Shown: positions 17,819 to 26,292 of the stretch, in pieces | How positions within the stretch are numbered: position 1 is the first letter of the stretch | How the letters are laid out: every line of letters begins with the position of its first letter | Source of the DNA: Oceanobacillus damuensis | GTDB lineage: Bacteria; Bacillota; Bacilli; Bacillales; Amphibacillaceae | Direction: 5' to 3' | Assembly (NCBI RefSeq): GCF_001618145.1 | Contig: NZ_LQNF01000036.1 | Coordinates: forward strand, 1 to 35,046 | Length of the DNA: 35,046 nucleotides | The notes under the pieces: generated by a model | Told to the model about the DNA's origin: nothing | Seen by the model: only the letters and a program-made list of their open reading frames with translations | Database searches by the model: none | Program-made: the position numbers and the translations under genes

Positions 17819-18712
17819 ATGGATGGTATCTTACCATTATGGAAGCCAAAAGGATATACATCACATGATTGTGTCATGAAATGCCGAAGATATTTCAAGA
17901 CAAAAAAGGTAGGACATACAGGGACTCTTGATCCGGAAGTGGAAGGGGTCTTACCTATCTGCATAGGTCAGGCTACGAAAATCGTTCCTTTTCTTACGGA
18001 TACGAAAAAAACGTATATTGCGGAGGTTAAGCTCGGGACGGCAACAGATACGGAGGATGCACACGGCAGTGTAGTCGAGCAGGCGGAAGTACTCTTGATG
18101 CCTGAAGAAACTGAAATTGATTCGGCGCTTACATCGTTTACAGGGAAAATAGTTCAAGTACCTCCCATGTATTCTGCTGTAAAAGTAAATGGAAAAAAAC
18201 TGTATGAATATGCGAGGGAAAACAAGAAAGTGGAACGGCCTGAACGGGAAGTGACAATTTATGAGCTTGATAAATTGTCCGTTAATCCCGCAAATCATAC
18301 GATTCGGATGCGGGTCGTATGTTCCAAAGGTACATATATTCGGACATTATGCGTGGATATTGGGAAAAAATTAGGTTACCCTGCCCATATGTCTGAACTT
18401 GTCCGTACAGAAACGGGTACATTTTCTGAGAAAAATACCATTACATTTGATACTATAGAAGAAGCGGCTGAGAAGAATGAGCAGAACCATTTGTTGAGAC
18501 CGGTTTTGGAAGGGTTGAGTCATCTTGATACACTTCAAGTTAACGACGACATAAAGCGAAAAGTCCTAAATGGACAGAAGCTTCCAATACCGGCTGAAAG
18601 ACTTGAGACTGACCCATTTGTTATCATGCATCATGGGCAGTTATTAGCAATCTATCAACAACACCCTGATCATCCTGAGCAAATAAAGCCGGTTCGTGTT
18701 TTCGGTGTATGA
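17819..18712 (+). CDS. truB: tRNA pseudouridine(55) synthase
   Basis: The 297-aa enzyme isomerises U55 in the T-loop of nearly all tRNAs and also acts as a tRNA chaperone. The family motifs are present: GILPLWKPKGYTSHD, the catalytic GTLDPE (Asp38), the PPMYSAVKVNGKKLYEYAR segment and CSKGTYIRTLCVDIG. The C-terminal region after about 230 contains the PUA-like extension. The ATG follows ttggagg. The rbfA terminator lies upstream and ribF follows after 27 nt. Confidence 0.96.
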   Translation: MDGILPLWKPKGYTSHDCVMKCRRYFKTKKVGHTGTLDPEVEGVLPICIGQATKIVPFLTDTKKTYIAEVKLGTATDTEDAHGSVVEQAEVLLMPEETEIDSALTSFTGKIVQVPPMYSAVKVNGKKLYEYARENKKVERPEREVTIYELDKLSVNPANHTIRMRVVCSKGTYIRTLCVDIGKKLGYPAHMSELVRTETGTFSEKNTITFDTIEEAAEKNEQNHLLRPVLEGLSHLDTLQVNDDIKRKVLNGQKLPIPAERLETDPFVIMHHGQLLAIYQQHPDHPEQIKPVRVFGV

Positions 18713-18739
18713 ATTGATAAAAAGTGCAGGTGAATGAGA

Positions 18740-19684
18740 ATGAGAACAATCGAATTGACTTATCCACATACTTTGGTGCTGGATGAATTACCGGAGACTG
18801 TAAGTGCTATTGGCTTTTTTGATGGGATACATAAAGGACATCAGCAAGTCATAAAAAAAGCTGTTAAAGAAGCAGAAAAGAATGAAATGGACAGCGCAGT
18901 CATTACATTTCATCCTCACCCGTCGGTAGTCTTGAAAAAAGGTGTACAGCACGTAAAGTATATCACTCCATTGAAACAAAAACAGGAATTACTGAAACGA
19001 CTTGATGTAGATCGTCTGTATATAATCAAATTCAATGAGGAACTGTCTAAGCTATCACCTCAGGAATTCATCGATCATTTTATTATCGGTCTAAACATCA
19101 AGCATCTTGTAGCAGGGTTTGATTATTCTTTTGGCCATAAAGGACAGGGGAACATGAAAAATATCGAGCAGTTTACGCGCAATATGTTCGGTTATACAAC
19201 GATAGATAAAGTTACACTCGAAGATGACAAAATAAGTTCCACCAAAATCCGGCACCTTCTGAAAAATGGAGATTTAGAGGAAGCAAACAAGCTGCTGGGA
19301 CGTCCTTTATCCTTTAGTGGTATCGTAGTCAAAGGTGACCAACGCGGAAGGGAGCTGGGTTATCCTACGGCCAATCTCCGTCTGCATGAAGATATATTAC
19401 TCCCTAAAAAAGGAGTTTACGCAGTAAGGGTAATCTATAAAAATGAAATATATGAAGGTATGGCGAACATCGGTACAAATCCAACCTTTACCGAGGACAG
19501 AGAGGACCTCTCCGTTGAAATAAACATATTCGACTATAACAATAATTTATATGGAGAAGAATTGCATGTAGAATGGCATAGATATATGCGCGATGAAGAA
19601 AAATTTGACAGTGCAGATGCATTAATTAAGCAAATGGCGTTGGATGATCAAAATGTCCGTGCCTATTTCTCAGATAGAGTCTGA
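18740..19684 (+). CDS. ribF: Bifunctional riboflavin kinase/FMN adenylyltransferase
   Basis: The 314-aa enzyme (RibC in B. subtilis) makes FMN from riboflavin and FAD from FMN. The nucleotidyltransferase half starts with IGFFDGIHKGHQ (HxGH type loop, residues 31-34) and contains SSTKIRHLL. The riboflavin kinase half contains GRELGYPTANLRL and GMANIGTNPTF. Two in-frame ATGs lie six bases apart; the second (18740) has proper spacing from caggtga and matches the B. subtilis start, so it is preferred over 18734. Confidence 0.95.
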   Translation: MRTIELTYPHTLVLDELPETVSAIGFFDGIHKGHQQVIKKAVKEAEKNEMDSAVITFHPHPSVVLKKGVQHVKYITPLKQKQELLKRLDVDRLYIIKFNEELSKLSPQEFIDHFIIGLNIKHLVAGFDYSFGHKGQGNMKNIEQFTRNMFGYTTIDKVTLEDDKISSTKIRHLLKNGDLEEANKLLGRPLSFSGIVVKGDQRGRELGYPTANLRLHEDILLPKKGVYAVRVIYKNEIYEGMANIGTNPTFTEDREDLSVEINIFDYNNNLYGEELHVEWHRYMRDEEKFDSADALIKQMALDDQNVRAYFSDRV

Positions 19685-19705
19685 TTAAGAAATCGACTCT
19701 GGTAC

Positions 19706-19734
19706 TTGATTTTTTATGCCGGAAAGGTTATGCT
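19706..19734 (+). promoter_or_regulatory. Sigma-A promoter for rpsO
   Basis: TTGATT (19706-19711) and TATGCT (19729-19734) are spaced by 17 nt. It lies 22 nt after the ribF stop and gives a leader of about 85 nt. Confidence 0.7.
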
Positions 19735-19747
19735 TGTTAACGTAAAA

Positions 19748-19792
19748 CCGTCCCTTGGCAAATCGTAACTCCGACGTTTGCTGGGAGATCGG
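19748..19792 (+). promoter_or_regulatory. Structured rpsO leader, candidate S15 autoregulatory element
   Basis: ccg 19748-19750 pairs with cgg 19790-19792, tccc 19751-19754 with ggga 19783-19786, and ggcaaa 19757-19762 with tttgct 19777-19782, leaving small bulges and a loop that can extend by cg/cg. S15 is known to bind leaders of its own mRNA in several bacterial groups, including Geobacillus. Position and structure fit, but I cannot place the exact S15 contact motif. Confidence 0.5.
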
Positions 19793-19824
19793 GGATATAA
19801 TCATAATATCAGGAGGTGCGCCAT

Positions 19825-20094
19825 ATGGCTATCACACAAGAACGTAAAAACGAAATCATCAATGAATACAAAGTTCATGAAACTGACACTGGTTCTCCGG
19901 AAGTACAAATCGCTGTACTTACTGAAGATATCAATGCACTGAACGAACACCTGCGTGTTCATAAGAAAGATCATCATTCACGCCGTGGTCTTTTGAAAAT
20001 GGTTGGTAAACGTCGTAACTTGCTAACTTACCTACGTAACAAAGATGTTACTCGTTACCGTGAATTAATTAAAAAACTCGGTCTACGCCGATAA
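19825..20094 (+). CDS. rpsO: 30S ribosomal protein S15
   Basis: The 89-aa protein is S15, an early-binding protein of the 30S platform that also forms bridges with the 50S subunit. The sequence shows [20 protein letters not shown] and [20 protein letters not shown], both family hallmarks, and ends at the standard length. The frame is open from 19816, but the ATG at 19825 with aggaggtg upstream is the correct start. It has its own promoter, leader and a strong terminator, so it is at least partly a single-gene unit. Confidence 0.97.
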   Translation: MAITQERKNEIINEYKVHETDTGSPEVQIAVLTEDINALNEHLRVHKKDHHSRRGLLKMVGKRRNLLTYLRNKDVTRYRELIKKLGLRR

Positions 20095-20103
20095 TTTTTA
20101 TGG

Positions 20104-20130
20104 AAAAGCAGGAGAAATCCTGCTTTTTCT
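20104..20130 (+). terminator. Terminator after rpsO
   Basis: A perfect 10-bp stem (aaaagcagga 20104-20113 with tcctgctttt 20118-20127) with a GAAA tetraloop, followed by further T residues. Confidence 0.92.
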
Positions 20131-20213
20131 ATTAGCTTTTATTAACGTTGCAGGATATCTATTACATAATTTAACTTCATTTATTCGCCAAGTAACATTA
20201 AAGTGTGTACTTG

Positions 20214-20265
20214 CGGTTTGATTCCTGTACTTCTATCGTTTATTCTATAAAGAGGAATCCAACCG
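20214..20265 (+). promoter_or_regulatory. Long hairpin in the rpsO-pnp interval
   Basis: A 13-position stem with one mismatch pairs 20214-20226 (cggtttgattcct) with 20253-20265 (aggaatccaaccg) around a 26-nt AU-rich loop. It lies about 90 nt before the pnp start. It also overlaps a possible TTGATT/TATTCT promoter (20218-20223 and 20241-20246), so it may be part of a promoter region rather than of the mRNA. Confidence 0.45.
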
Positions 20266-20285
20266 TATTACAAATCAGGATAAAA

Positions 20286-20314
20286 TTTACATTTAGTTCT
20301 ATAAACTATAGAAT
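20286..20314 (+). promoter_or_regulatory. Sigma-A promoter candidate for pnp
   Basis: TTTACA (20286-20291) and TAGAAT (20309-20314) are spaced by 17 nt. The spacer and -10 contain the inverted repeat TTCTATA/TATAGAA with a 3-nt centre (20297-20313), which could be an operator or a coincidence of AT-rich DNA. Confidence 0.55.
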
Positions 20315-20353
20315 GAAAAATAGAAAGCTGTATTGAAGGGAGCACTATTACTA

Positions 20354-22468
20354 ATGGCAGAAGAAAAACAAGTATTCTCCACAGAGATCTCAGGAAAGAA
20401 ATTCACGATTGAGCTTGGAGAACTGGCAAAACAGGCAAATGGCGCGTGTATGGTTCATTACGGAGATACATCAGTATTGTCTGTGGCCACAGCATCGAAA
20501 CAACCAAAGGATTTACCTTTTTTCCCATTAACCGTTAATTATGAAGAACGTTTATATGCTGTAGGTAAAATCCCAGGAGGGTTTATTAAGCGTGAAGGTC
20601 GTCCAAGTGAGAAAGCGATTCTTTCATCCCGTTTAATTGACCGTCCAATCCGACCTTTATTCCCTGATGGGTTCAGAAATGAAGTGCAGGTTATCAGCAC
20701 TGTAATGAGTGTTGATCAGGACTGCCCATCTGAAATCGCAGCGATGATTGGTTCATCAATCGCACTCAGCACTTCCGACATCCCATTTGCAGAGCCTATT
20801 GCTGGTGTAAATGTTGGACGAGTTGATGGAGAGTTCATCATCAACCCGACCATTGACCAGGAAGCAAAAAGTGATATCGAGCTGACTGTCGCCGGAACGA
20901 AAGATGCCATTAACATGGTAGAAGCTGGAGCAGATGAAGTACCCGAAGAAGTAATGCTCGAAGCGATAATGTTTGGTCATGAGGAAATAAAGCGTCTTGT
21001 TGCATTCCAGGAAGAAATCGTGAAAGCAGCAGGAGTCGAGAAATCAGAAATCGACTTGTTCGAATTGGATGAAAATCTGACCGCTAACGTTGAAGCTGAA
21101 GCAAAAGATAAATTAGTTGAAGCGATCCAAGTCCAGGAAAAGCATGCAAGAGAAGAAGCAATTGCCAATGTGAAAGAAGAAGTTCTCGAAGCATATGAAG
21201 AAACGGAACCGGAAGAAATCAAACAAGTTAAATCCATTTTGGATAAAATGGTGAAAGAAGAAGTACGCCGTTTGATCACGAAAGAGAAAGTACGTCCTGA
21301 TGGCCGTAAACCGGAGGAAATTCGTCCGCTTTCCTCACGTATACATGTGCTGCCAAGAACACATGGGTCAGGATTATTTACACGTGGACAAACTCAAGCC
21401 TTAAGTGTTTGTACGTTAGGGGCTTTGGGAGATGTCCAGATTTTGGATGGTTTGGACCTTGAAGAGTCAAAACGATTTATGCATCATTATAACTTCCCGC
21501 AATACAGTGTAGGGGAGACAGGACCGATTAGAGGACCTGGACGCCGCGAAATTGGCCATGGTGCACTAGGTGAACGTGCGCTTGAAAAAGTAGTACCGGA
21601 TGAAAAGGATTTCCCATATACGATTCGCCTGGTTTCAGAAGTACTTGAATCCAACGGTTCCACTTCCCAGGCAAGTATCTGTGCAAGTACATTGGCGATG
21701 ATGGATGCCGGAGTACCGATTAAAGCACCTGTAGCCGGAATAGCAATGGGTCTTGTGAAATCAGGAGATGATTATACGATTCTAACTGATATTCAAGGTA
21801 TGGAAGATGCTTTAGGTGATATGGACTTTAAAGTTGCAGGGACATCTGAAGGGGTTACTGCTCTTCAAATGGATATTAAGATAGCTGGATTATCAAGAGA
21901 GATTCTGGAAGAGGCATTGACACAAGCGAAAAAAGGCCGTATGCAAATTCTTGAATCCATGCTTGCTACGATCAACGAACCGAAAACAGAGCTTTCCGAA
22001 TTTGCTCCGAAGATCCTGACAATGGCCATTAATCCGAACAAAATCCGTGATGTTATCGGACCAAGCGGTAAACAAATCAATCAGATTATCGATGAGACCG
22101 GAGTTAAGATTGACATTGAACAGGATGGCAGTGTGTTCATATCCTCAACGGATTCATCCATGAACGACAAAGCGAAGAAAATTATCGAGGATCTCGTTCG
22201 TGAAGTAGAAGTCGGACAAATGTATCTCGGTACAGTCAAACGTATTGAAAAATTTGGAGCCTTTGTTGAATTGTTTAAGGGCAAGGATGGTCTGGTTCAC
22301 ATTTCCGAACTTGCCGAAGAACGAACAAATAAAGTGGAAGATGCGGTTTCCATCGGTGACCAGATTATGGTTAAAGTAAAAGAAATCGATCGTCAAGGGC
22401 GAGTAAATCTTTCCCGAAAAGCTGTAATACTGGAAGAAAAGGAAAGAGCAGAAAAAGCAAAACAATAA
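20354..22468 (+). CDS. pnp: Polynucleotide phosphorylase
   Basis: The 704-aa enzyme degrades RNA 3' to 5' by phosphorolysis and is a main exoribonuclease in Bacilli. It contains two RNase PH domains (the first with [20 protein letters not shown], the second with [16 protein letters not shown] and [15 protein letters not shown]), a linker helical domain, a KH domain ([20 protein letters not shown]) and a C-terminal S1 domain ending after about residue 695. A TTG at 20333 is in frame, but it overlaps the gaaggga Shine-Dalgarno region; the ATG at 20354 matches the family start and length (705 aa in B. subtilis). Confidence 0.97.
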   Translation: MAEEKQVFSTEISGKKFTIELGELAKQANGACMVHYGDTSVLSVATASKQPKDLPFFPLTVNYEERLYAVGKIPGGFIKREGRPSEKAILSSRLIDRPIRPLFPDGFRNEVQVISTVMSVDQDCPSEIAAMIGSSIALSTSDIPFAEPIAGVNVGRVDGEFIINPTIDQEAKSDIELTVAGTKDAINMVEAGADEVPEEVMLEAIMFGHEEIKRLVAFQEEIVKAAGVEKSEIDLFELDENLTANVEAEAKDKLVEAIQVQEKHAREEAIANVKEEVLEAYEETEPEEIKQVKSILDKMVKEEVRRLITKEKVRPDGRKPEEIRPLSSRIHVLPRTHGSGLFTRGQTQALSVCTLGALGDVQILDGLDLEESKRFMHHYNFPQYSVGETGPIRGPGRREIGHGALGERALEKVVPDEKDFPYTIRLVSEVLESNGSTSQASICASTLAMMDAGVPIKAPVAGIAMGLVKSGDDYTILTDIQGMEDALGDMDFKVAGTSEGVTALQMDIKIAGLSREILEEALTQAKKGRMQILESMLATINEPKTELSEFAPKILTMAINPNKIRDVIGPSGKQINQIIDETGVKIDIEQDGSVFISSTDSSMNDKAKKIIEDLVREVEVGQMYLGTVKRIEKFGAFVELFKGKDGLVHISELAEERTNKVEDAVSIGDQIMVKVKEIDRQGRVNLSRKAVILEEKERAEKAKQ

Positions 22469-22487
22469 TAGAACATCATTTAAGGAA

Positions 22488-22515
22488 AAGAAACTGAATT
22501 TCAGTTTCTTTTTTT
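22488..22515 (+). terminator. Terminator after pnp
   Basis: A perfect 10-bp stem (aagaaactga 22488-22497 with tcagtttctt 22501-22510) with a 3-nt loop and a run of T residues. Confidence 0.92.
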
Positions 22516-22620
22516 AGATTACACGAAATGTACAAGAAGCCACTGCTGATTGAATTATCCTATTTAAATAAATTCATACTTGTCCTTCCCGTGCATAGAA
22601 ATGTATGGGGAGGGGTACGT

Positions 22621-23565
22621 ATGGGCAAATACCGGAAATATGTAAATTTATGCGTTTTTCTAATCCTTGTAGCTATGGTATACGATGTGGAATATAATCC
22701 ATTTGATATTAATCCAGTAACAATAGAAACGCAGACAATCGTTCAAAGCGATTCCTTATACACGGAAATCGAGGAAAAGAGCAAAACATTTTTTGAGGAA
22801 CCACAAAATGCTTATATTGATAAGGTATGGAAGAAGACAGCCGGGAGAAATGGTTTGAAAGTGAACGTGGAAAAGTCTTATGAAAAGATGAAAAAAAGCG
22901 GCGTTTATGACGATTCCTTACTTGTTTATGACCAGATACCTCCTGAAGTTACCATAAAGGATTTGCCTGCTTCTCCAATCTACCGTGGACATCCGGAAAA
23001 ACAGATGGTAGCATTTTTAATCAATGTTTCGTGGGGAGAAGAGTATATTCCGGAAATTTTACGCATATTAAAGGACAATAAGGTTAAAGCTACCTTTTTT
23101 ATTGAAGGCAAGTGGGCTAAAGAAAACGCAGAAATCGTTAAGATGATTGATGAGCAAGGTCATTTAATCGGAAATCATGCTTATAACCACCCAGATATGG
23201 CAAGGTTATCTGACAAGGAAAATATCGAACAGATCGACCAGACGAATCAGATATTGAAGGCAATCACAGGTAAAAGACCAAAGTGGTTCGCTCCTCCAAG
23301 TGGAAGCTTCAATGAGGCGGTAGTACAGGCCGCTTCCGATTTAGATATGGAAACGATTTTGTGGACAGTGGATACGATTGATTGGAAGAATCCATCCGTT
23401 TCTGTTATGATAAACCGGATACAAGAAAAGATCCACCCTGGTGCAACGGTGCTTATGCATCCGACATCTTCGACTGCCAATGGGCTGGAAGAATTAATAA
23501 AATTAATTAAAGACAGCGGATATAAATTAGGGACGATAGATTTACTTCTCAGTGAGGAACGTTAG
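22621..23565 (+). CDS. ylxY: YlxY-like polysaccharide deacetylase-family protein
   Basis: The 314-aa protein has an N-terminal membrane anchor or signal segment (YVNLCVFLILVAMVY) followed by a NodB-type domain (about 125-310). Conserved NodB elements are KATFFIEGKWAKENA, the GNHAYNHPDM metal-binding His pair and KWFAPPSGSF. The usual catalytic TFDDG motif is replaced by LINVSWG, so the metal-binding Asp pair is lost; other YlxY proteins share this, which questions classical deacetylase activity. The ATG at 22621 follows ggggaggggt; the longer open frame to 22528 lacks a start signal. It likely acts at the cell surface or in the forespore envelope, but function is not established. Confidence 0.85.
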   Translation: MGKYRKYVNLCVFLILVAMVYDVEYNPFDINPVTIETQTIVQSDSLYTEIEEKSKTFFEEPQNAYIDKVWKKTAGRNGLKVNVEKSYEKMKKSGVYDDSLLVYDQIPPEVTIKDLPASPIYRGHPEKQMVAFLINVSWGEEYIPEILRILKDNKVKATFFIEGKWAKENAEIVKMIDEQGHLIGNHAYNHPDMARLSDKENIEQIDQTNQILKAITGKRPKWFAPPSGSFNEAVVQAASDLDMETILWTVDTIDWKNPSVSVMINRIQEKIHPGATVLMHPTSSTANGLEELIKLIKDSGYKLGTIDLLLSEER

Positions 23566-23607
23566 TACTGTAAAGCCGGGGGTCATCTACATTAGGAGGA
23601 AATAATA

Positions 23608-24831
23608 TTGGTAGATAAGCATATCAGCAAAAATGGATTACGTATTGTTTTAGAAAAAATACCTGCCGTTCGTTCTGTTACAATTGGTATATGGGTATTA
23701 ACGGGTTCGAGAAATGAAACTGTTGAAAATAATGGTATATCCCATTTCTTGGAACACATGTTTTTTAAAGGAACTAAAACACGTTCTGCACAGGATATAG
23801 CGGAAGCATTTGATTCCATAGGCGGCCAGATTAATGCTTTTACATCCAAGGAATATACCTGTTATTATGCAAAAGTATTGGATACTCATAAAGAATACGC
23901 TTTGGAAATTCTCGCTGACATGTTCTTTAATTCCACTTTTGATGAAGAGGAATTGGAACGTGAAAAGAAAGTTGTCTATGAAGAAATAAAAATGTATGAG
24001 GATACACCTGATGATATTGTTCATGATCTATTGGCAAAAGCGTCCTATGGTGAGCATCCTTTAGGATATTCCATTCTCGGTACGGAGGAACAGTTAAAGT
24101 CGTTTAACCCGGCAATACTCAGGAAGTATGTGGAACAACGCTATACACCTAATAACGTAGTTGTATCAGTGGCAGGAAATGTAGAAGAATCGTTTATAAG
24201 TACAGTAGAAAGCTATTTTGGCAACTATGAGTCACCGGCGGATAACCTGGAGATACGGAAACCTTCTTTTTTTGCTGACACGATTGAGCGTAACAAAGAC
24301 ACAGAACAGGCACACCTTTGCTTAGGCTTTGAAGGGTTGCCGCAGGAAGATGAAAATATATACAGCCTTGTGGTCATGAATAATGTACTCGGTGGAAGTA
24401 TGAGTTCAAGGTTATTCCAGGATATAAGGGAAAAACAAGGACTTGCATATTCCGTTTTCTCATACCATTCCACATTTCTTGATAATGGATTGCTTACAAT
24501 CTATGCAGGTACAGGTAAAGATCAGCTTGACCTGCTTAAGGGTACGATTAAGAAAACAGTTGATACGTTGATTAAAGAAGGGCTTTCTGACAAAGAACTG
24601 CGGAACAGTAAGGAGCAGCTGAAGGGAAGTTTAATGCTCAGCCTGGAAAGCACGAACAGCAGAATGTCCAGAAATGGCAGGAATGAATTGCTGCTTCAGC
24701 GGCATCGAACGCTGGATGAAATCATACGGGAGATTGATGCGGTCAACCATGATACGATTGAACAGGTAATTAAACAAGTGTTCAATAATCCGGCATCGAG
24801 TGCATTGATTGCACCAGCAGCAACAAAATAG
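23608..24831 (+). CDS. mlpA: M16 family zinc protease (MlpA/YmxG)
   Basis: The 407-aa protein is a pitrilysin-type (M16) metalloprotease. The inverted zinc motif HFLEH (residues 46-50) with the downstream glutamate region VVYEEIKMYEDTPDD is intact, and the C-terminal half carries the second M16 domain (GGSMSSRLFQDIREKQGLAY). B. subtilis MlpA is close in length (about 409 aa) and influences production of extracellular proteases, with unknown direct substrates. The start is TTG, supported by taggagg 8 nt upstream. A strong terminator follows. Confidence 0.93.
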   Translation: MVDKHISKNGLRIVLEKIPAVRSVTIGIWVLTGSRNETVENNGISHFLEHMFFKGTKTRSAQDIAEAFDSIGGQINAFTSKEYTCYYAKVLDTHKEYALEILADMFFNSTFDEEELEREKKVVYEEIKMYEDTPDDIVHDLLAKASYGEHPLGYSILGTEEQLKSFNPAILRKYVEQRYTPNNVVVSVAGNVEESFISTVESYFGNYESPADNLEIRKPSFFADTIERNKDTEQAHLCLGFEGLPQEDENIYSLVVMNNVLGGSMSSRLFQDIREKQGLAYSVFSYHSTFLDNGLLTIYAGTGKDQLDLLKGTIKKTVDTLIKEGLSDKELRNSKEQLKGSLMLSLESTNSRMSRNGRNELLLQRHRTLDEIIREIDAVNHDTIEQVIKQVFNNPASSALIAPAATK

Positions 24832-24837
24832 TTAGCG

Positions 24838-24882
24838 AAAAGCGGGCTCAGAAACCATATAAGGTTTATAGCCCGCTTTTTT
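24838..24882 (+). terminator. Terminator after mlpA
   Basis: An 11-bp stem (24838-24848 with 24870-24880, aaaagcgggct/agcccgctttt) with an inner aaacc/ggttt helix is followed by T residues. Confidence 0.9.
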
Positions 24883-24891
24883 ATACATAGG

Positions 24892-24920
24892 TTAACAAGC
24901 ATTACATATATATGTAGTAT
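24892..24920 (+). promoter_or_regulatory. Promoter candidate for ymxH
   Basis: TTAACA (24892-24897) and TAGTAT (24915-24920) are spaced by 17 nt, directly after the mlpA terminator and 26 nt before the ymxH start. Confidence 0.5.
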
Positions 24921-24945
24921 CCATATTTGTAGGAGGTCTTAAACT

Positions 24946-25188
24946 ATGCGGTTTAGAGATATGAGTGATAAAGAAATCATCAATGTCAATGAAGGTTCAA
25001 GGCTTGGGATACTCGGTCAGACAGATTTGGAAATCAACGAGGAAACCGGTCAGATTGAATCTTTTATCATTTCTAACTATAAGTGGTTCGGATTGGTAAA
25101 AGAAGGCGAGGAAACAAGGATCAGATGGGATTCCATCAAGAAAATAGGAGAAGATATGATTATGATCGAAAAGAATTTCTTCGAATAA
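24946..25188 (+). CDS. ymxH: YlmC/YmxH-family PRC-barrel protein
   Basis: The 80-aa protein belongs to the YlmC/YmxH sporulation-associated family with a PRC-barrel-like fold. Typical features are MRFRDMSDKEIINVNEGSRL at the start, GQTDLEINEETGQIE and WDSIKKIGEDMIMI at the end. Biochemical function is not known; family members are found mostly in endospore formers. A strong aggagg site precedes the ATG. It lies between mlpA and the dipicolinate operon, isolated on both sides by strong terminators. Confidence 0.88.
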   Translation: MRFRDMSDKEIINVNEGSRLGILGQTDLEINEETGQIESFIISNYKWFGLVKEGEETRIRWDSIKKIGEDMIMIEKNFFE

Positions 25189-25197
25189 AACATGTTT

Positions 25198-25245
25198 GAA
25201 AAGGCTGATGTCACGTTTTGTGATATCGGCCTTTTCCTCTTTTTA
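25198..25245. terminator. Strong terminator after ymxH, possibly bidirectional
   Basis: A 17-position stem (25198-25214 with 25220-25236, all pairs including two G-U) with a 5-nt loop is followed by ctcttttt. It separates ymxH from the dpaAB promoter region. Confidence 0.88.
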
Positions 25246-25333
25246 CGCTGTTATCAGAAAAATCATATGCCCCGCACTTTCGGTCCCTCATTATAACGAC
25301 ACCCAAAAGAGCATTTTTTTATAACTGACAATC

Positions 25334-25360
25334 ACTCCTTAGGTAGTATCACATAAGCTA
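25334..25360 (+). promoter_or_regulatory. Sigma-K-like promoter for dpaA-dpaB
   Basis: AC (25334-25335), a 16-nt spacer and CATAAGCTA (25352-25360) match the sigma-K pattern AC-N16-CATAnnnTA. B. subtilis spoVF (dpaAB) is transcribed by sigma-K in the mother cell, so position and function agree. Confidence 0.75.
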
Positions 25361-25407
25361 TAAAGAAAATGAATAAAGGTATGGATGTCTGGAGGGTAAA
25401 AAGAATA

Positions 25408-26292
25408 ATGAGTCAATTAATAGCTGTGATTGGTGGAGATGCACGTTATTTAGAACTAATCAGGCAACTGAGAAAATTACCTGACACAACGATTATTCTC
25501 GTCGGGTTTGACAAGCTGGAACAAGGATTTACAGAGTTGAATCAAATTGACATTGAAGAACTGGAACAGTCCAAACTGGATGCAATTGTCCTACCGATAA
25601 CAGGTACTGATATGGATGGCAATATTGAAACGGTTTTCTCTGTGAAAAAGGCGAATTTGAGCAAATCATGGTTTAAAAAATTAAAAAAGTCCGCAGTAAT
25701 TTTTACTGGCATAACAAATGATTATTTATCAGCTGCAGTAAATGAAGCTGGGGTTTCATTGATTCCTTTACTGGACCGTGATGATGTAGCAATTTATAAT
25801 TCAATCCCCACTGCAGAAGGTGCCATCATGATGGCTTTCGAGCAAACAGACCATACGATACATTCATCACGAGTGATTGTTACAGGTTTCGGCCGGGTGG
25901 GAAATACAGTGGCAAATAAATTCTCTGCATTGGGTGCAAATGTATCCGTATGCGCAAGAAGCATTCGCGACTTGGCAAGGATAACGGAAATGGGCCTGCA
26001 TGCAATCCCCTTGGAAAAGCTTTCAGAGCACACGGATAACTGTGACGTACTAATAAATACAATACCCGCTCCAATTGTAACAAAGGAGGCAATTCAAAAC
26101 CTCCCGACAAATGGGATCATAATTGATCTGGCCTCAAAACCTGGGGGAACAGATTTTGAATATGCTGAGAAACGCGGTATAAAAGCAATATTGGCAAAAA
26201 GCTTACCTGGAATAGTAGCCCCAAGAACAGCAGGTAAAATTTTGGCTGATGTGATTACACAAATTTTAGAGGAAAAGAGGGAATCCATATGA
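25408..26292 (+). CDS. dpaA: Dipicolinate synthase subunit A (SpoVFA)
   Basis: The 294-aa protein is the Rossmann-fold subunit of dipicolinate synthase, which with DpaB oxidises dihydrodipicolinate to dipicolinic acid in the mother cell for spore core dehydration. It has an N-terminal IAVIGGDARYLELIRQL segment and a central dinucleotide-binding motif VIVTGFGRVGNTVANKF, followed by CARSIRDLARITEMGL and GLPGIVAPRTAGKIL. The frame is open to 25369, but the ATG at 25408 matches the family start and has a ggaggg upstream at somewhat wide spacing. It overlaps dpaB by 4 nt (ATGA). Confidence 0.94.
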   Translation: MSQLIAVIGGDARYLELIRQLRKLPDTTIILVGFDKLEQGFTELNQIDIEELEQSKLDAIVLPITGTDMDGNIETVFSVKKANLSKSWFKKLKKSAVIFTGITNDYLSAAVNEAGVSLIPLLDRDDVAIYNSIPTAEGAIMMAFEQTDHTIHSSRVIVTGFGRVGNTVANKFSALGANVSVCARSIRDLARITEMGLHAIPLEKLSEHTDNCDVLINTIPAPIVTKEAIQNLPTNGIIIDLASKPGGTDFEYAEKRGIKAILAKSLPGIVAPRTAGKILADVITQILEEKRESI

